DNA of 11,816 nucleotides from positions 1 to 11,816 of the forward strand of contig CAIJVL010000058.1 in NCBI GenBank assembly GCA_903824155.1, written 5' to 3'. Positions 11,370-11,816 of the stretch are shown piece by piece. The notes below the pieces were generated by a model. It had not been told where the DNA came from and searched no databases. It saw nothing but the letters and a program-made list of their open reading frames with translations. A program made the translations under genes and the position numbers. The stretch's first letter is position 1. Each line of letters opens with the position of its first letter. This DNA comes from Candidatus Adlerbacteria bacterium. Lineage in GTDB: Bacteria; Patescibacteriota; Minisyncoccia; Phycocordibacterales; SBAW01.

Positions 11370-11444
11370 GCCCTTGTAGTTCAATGGATAGAACAGTCCC
11401 GTCCTAAGGGATAGATGTAGGTTCGATTCCTACCGAGGGCACCA
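11370..11444 (+). tRNA. tRNA-Arg (anticodon CCT)
   Basis: GCCCTTG (11370-11376) pairs with CGAGGGC (11434-11440, one G-U). The anticodon arm is GTCCC-GTCCTAA-GGGAT with anticodon CCT, reading AGG arginine codons. The T arm is GTAGG-TTCGATT-CCTAC. The discriminator is A, followed by an encoded CCA (11442-11444), unlike the tRNA-Gly upstream. A weak -10-like TACATT (11356-11361) lies at the right distance. Confidence 0.95.
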
Positions 11445-11455
11445 AAAAATAGTGA

Positions 11456-11461
11456 TACAAT
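11456..11461 (+). promoter_or_regulatory. Possible -10 box for a leaderless transcript
   Basis: TACAAT matches the -10 consensus in five of six positions and lies six bases before ATG 11468, so transcription would start at the A of the start codon. A -35 would fall inside the tRNA 3' end and is not recognisable. Confidence 0.4.
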
Positions 11462-11467
11462 TTTGCA

Positions 11468-11788
11468 ATGGACCAGGACCCGCGTATTGACCAGATTTTA
11501 GAGATTACCAAGGATACTAACCGCATAGTGCACAAAATGCGCCGCTCAATGCTGTGGGGCCGCTTCTTTTACCTACTGGTATGGCTCATTCTTATCTTGG
11601 GGCCCGCCGCCGCGTACTATTTTTACTTCCAATCCTACGTGCAGCCGTACATCGTAAAAGTGCAGCAGCTCGAGGCGCAATTACAGCAGGCAAACCAAAC
11701 CACGCAAACCTATCAAAACCAAATATCGAGCTTTTTTGGCACTTTTACGCAACACTCGGCCACCAGCACGGGTACCACAACCCGTTAA
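11468..11788 (+). CDS. Small membrane protein with C-terminal coiled coil, unknown function
   Basis: The product is 106 residues. A soluble head (DPRIDQILEITKDTNRIVHKMRRSM) is followed by one membrane helix (about 33-54, FFYLLVWLILILGPAAAYYF). A Gln-rich stretch (about 65-88, KVQQLEAQLQQANQTTQTYQ) is likely coiled coil, and the tail is Ser/Thr-rich. The basic KMRR just before the helix predicts the N-terminus inside and the coiled coil outside. I recognise the head as a style common in CPR hypothetical proteins but cannot name a family or function. There is no Shine-Dalgarno; a TACAAT box places transcription at the ATG. The sequence just after the stop is the inverted copy of its own membrane-helix coding sequence, so the 3' end should be treated with some caution. 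Confidence 0.7.
   Translation: MDQDPRIDQILEITKDTNRIVHKMRRSMLWGRFFYLLVWLILILGPAAAYYFYFQSYVQPYIVKVQQLEAQLQQANQTTQTYQNQISSFFGTFTQHSATSTGTTTR
11595..11625 (+). repeat. Left arm of 31-base exact inverted repeat
   Basis: This segment, inside the membrane-helix codons of the last gene, is the exact reverse complement of the final 31 bases of the window. Confidence 0.97.
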
Positions 11789-11816
11789 AAATAGTACGCG
11801 GCGGCGGGCCCCAAGA
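11786..11816 (-). repeat. Right arm of 31-base exact inverted repeat at the window end
   Basis: The last 31 bases reverse-complement exactly to 11595-11625; pairing stops at base 11785. The arm starts on the TAA stop codon. It is most simply a fold-back or graph artefact at a contig end and may not belong to the genome in this position. Confidence 0.97.

Overview
This looks like an assembled fragment from an uncultivated Patescibacteria/CPR bacterium, most likely Parcubacteria-like. That placement is an inference from recognised protein styles and was not tested by any search. The evidence is a secreted fibre protein of the CPR type, a DivIC/FtsB-like protein with the DF..KR start typical of that group, a minimal glutaredoxin, very tight packing, and several genes with a -10 box directly before the ATG and no Shine-Dalgarno sequence. 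TGA is used as a stop (LamG gene), so the code looks standard and not the Gracilibacteria/SR1 code.

Layout. The window opens with the last 48 codons of lepA (2-148). A 281-base gap follows. It holds an extended -10 element, a long RNA helix, a lone DnaA-box match, a second possible promoter and an intrinsic terminator. It may encode a small RNA or an attenuated leader. Next is a 2573-residue gene (430-8151) whose product runs: excisionase/MerR-like helix-turn-helix, one membrane helix, then about 2400 residues of phage-tail-fibre-like surface protein. The fibre contains a pectate-lyase-type beta-helix with a large insertion, a YadA-head-like 17-residue repeat block and a stalk of about a dozen GNIGIGT-type repeats. 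It ends in a peptidase S74 (endosialidase-type) self-cleaving chaperone and a Pro/Thr-rich tail. Three bases later, in the same operon, lies a secreted protein with three LamG/concanavalin-like lectin domains (8155-10365). The two genes together look like a cell-surface adhesion system.

The right part is compact housekeeping. A tiny membrane protein on the minus strand (10372-10476 or 10482) is divergent from a DivIC/FtsB-like division protein (10502-10897), with overlapping -10 boxes. Then come tRNA-Gly(CCC), a glutaredoxin with its own promoter and a 42-base perfectly palindromic terminator, tRNA-Arg(CCT) and a small membrane coiled-coil protein (11468-11788). The last 31 bases are an exact inverted copy of 11595-11625, probably an assembly fold-back at the contig end.

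Most unusual is the 7.7-kb gene: a predicted DNA-binding domain joined through one membrane helix to a giant self-processing surface fibre. All family assignments come from reading motifs; no database search or structure prediction was run.
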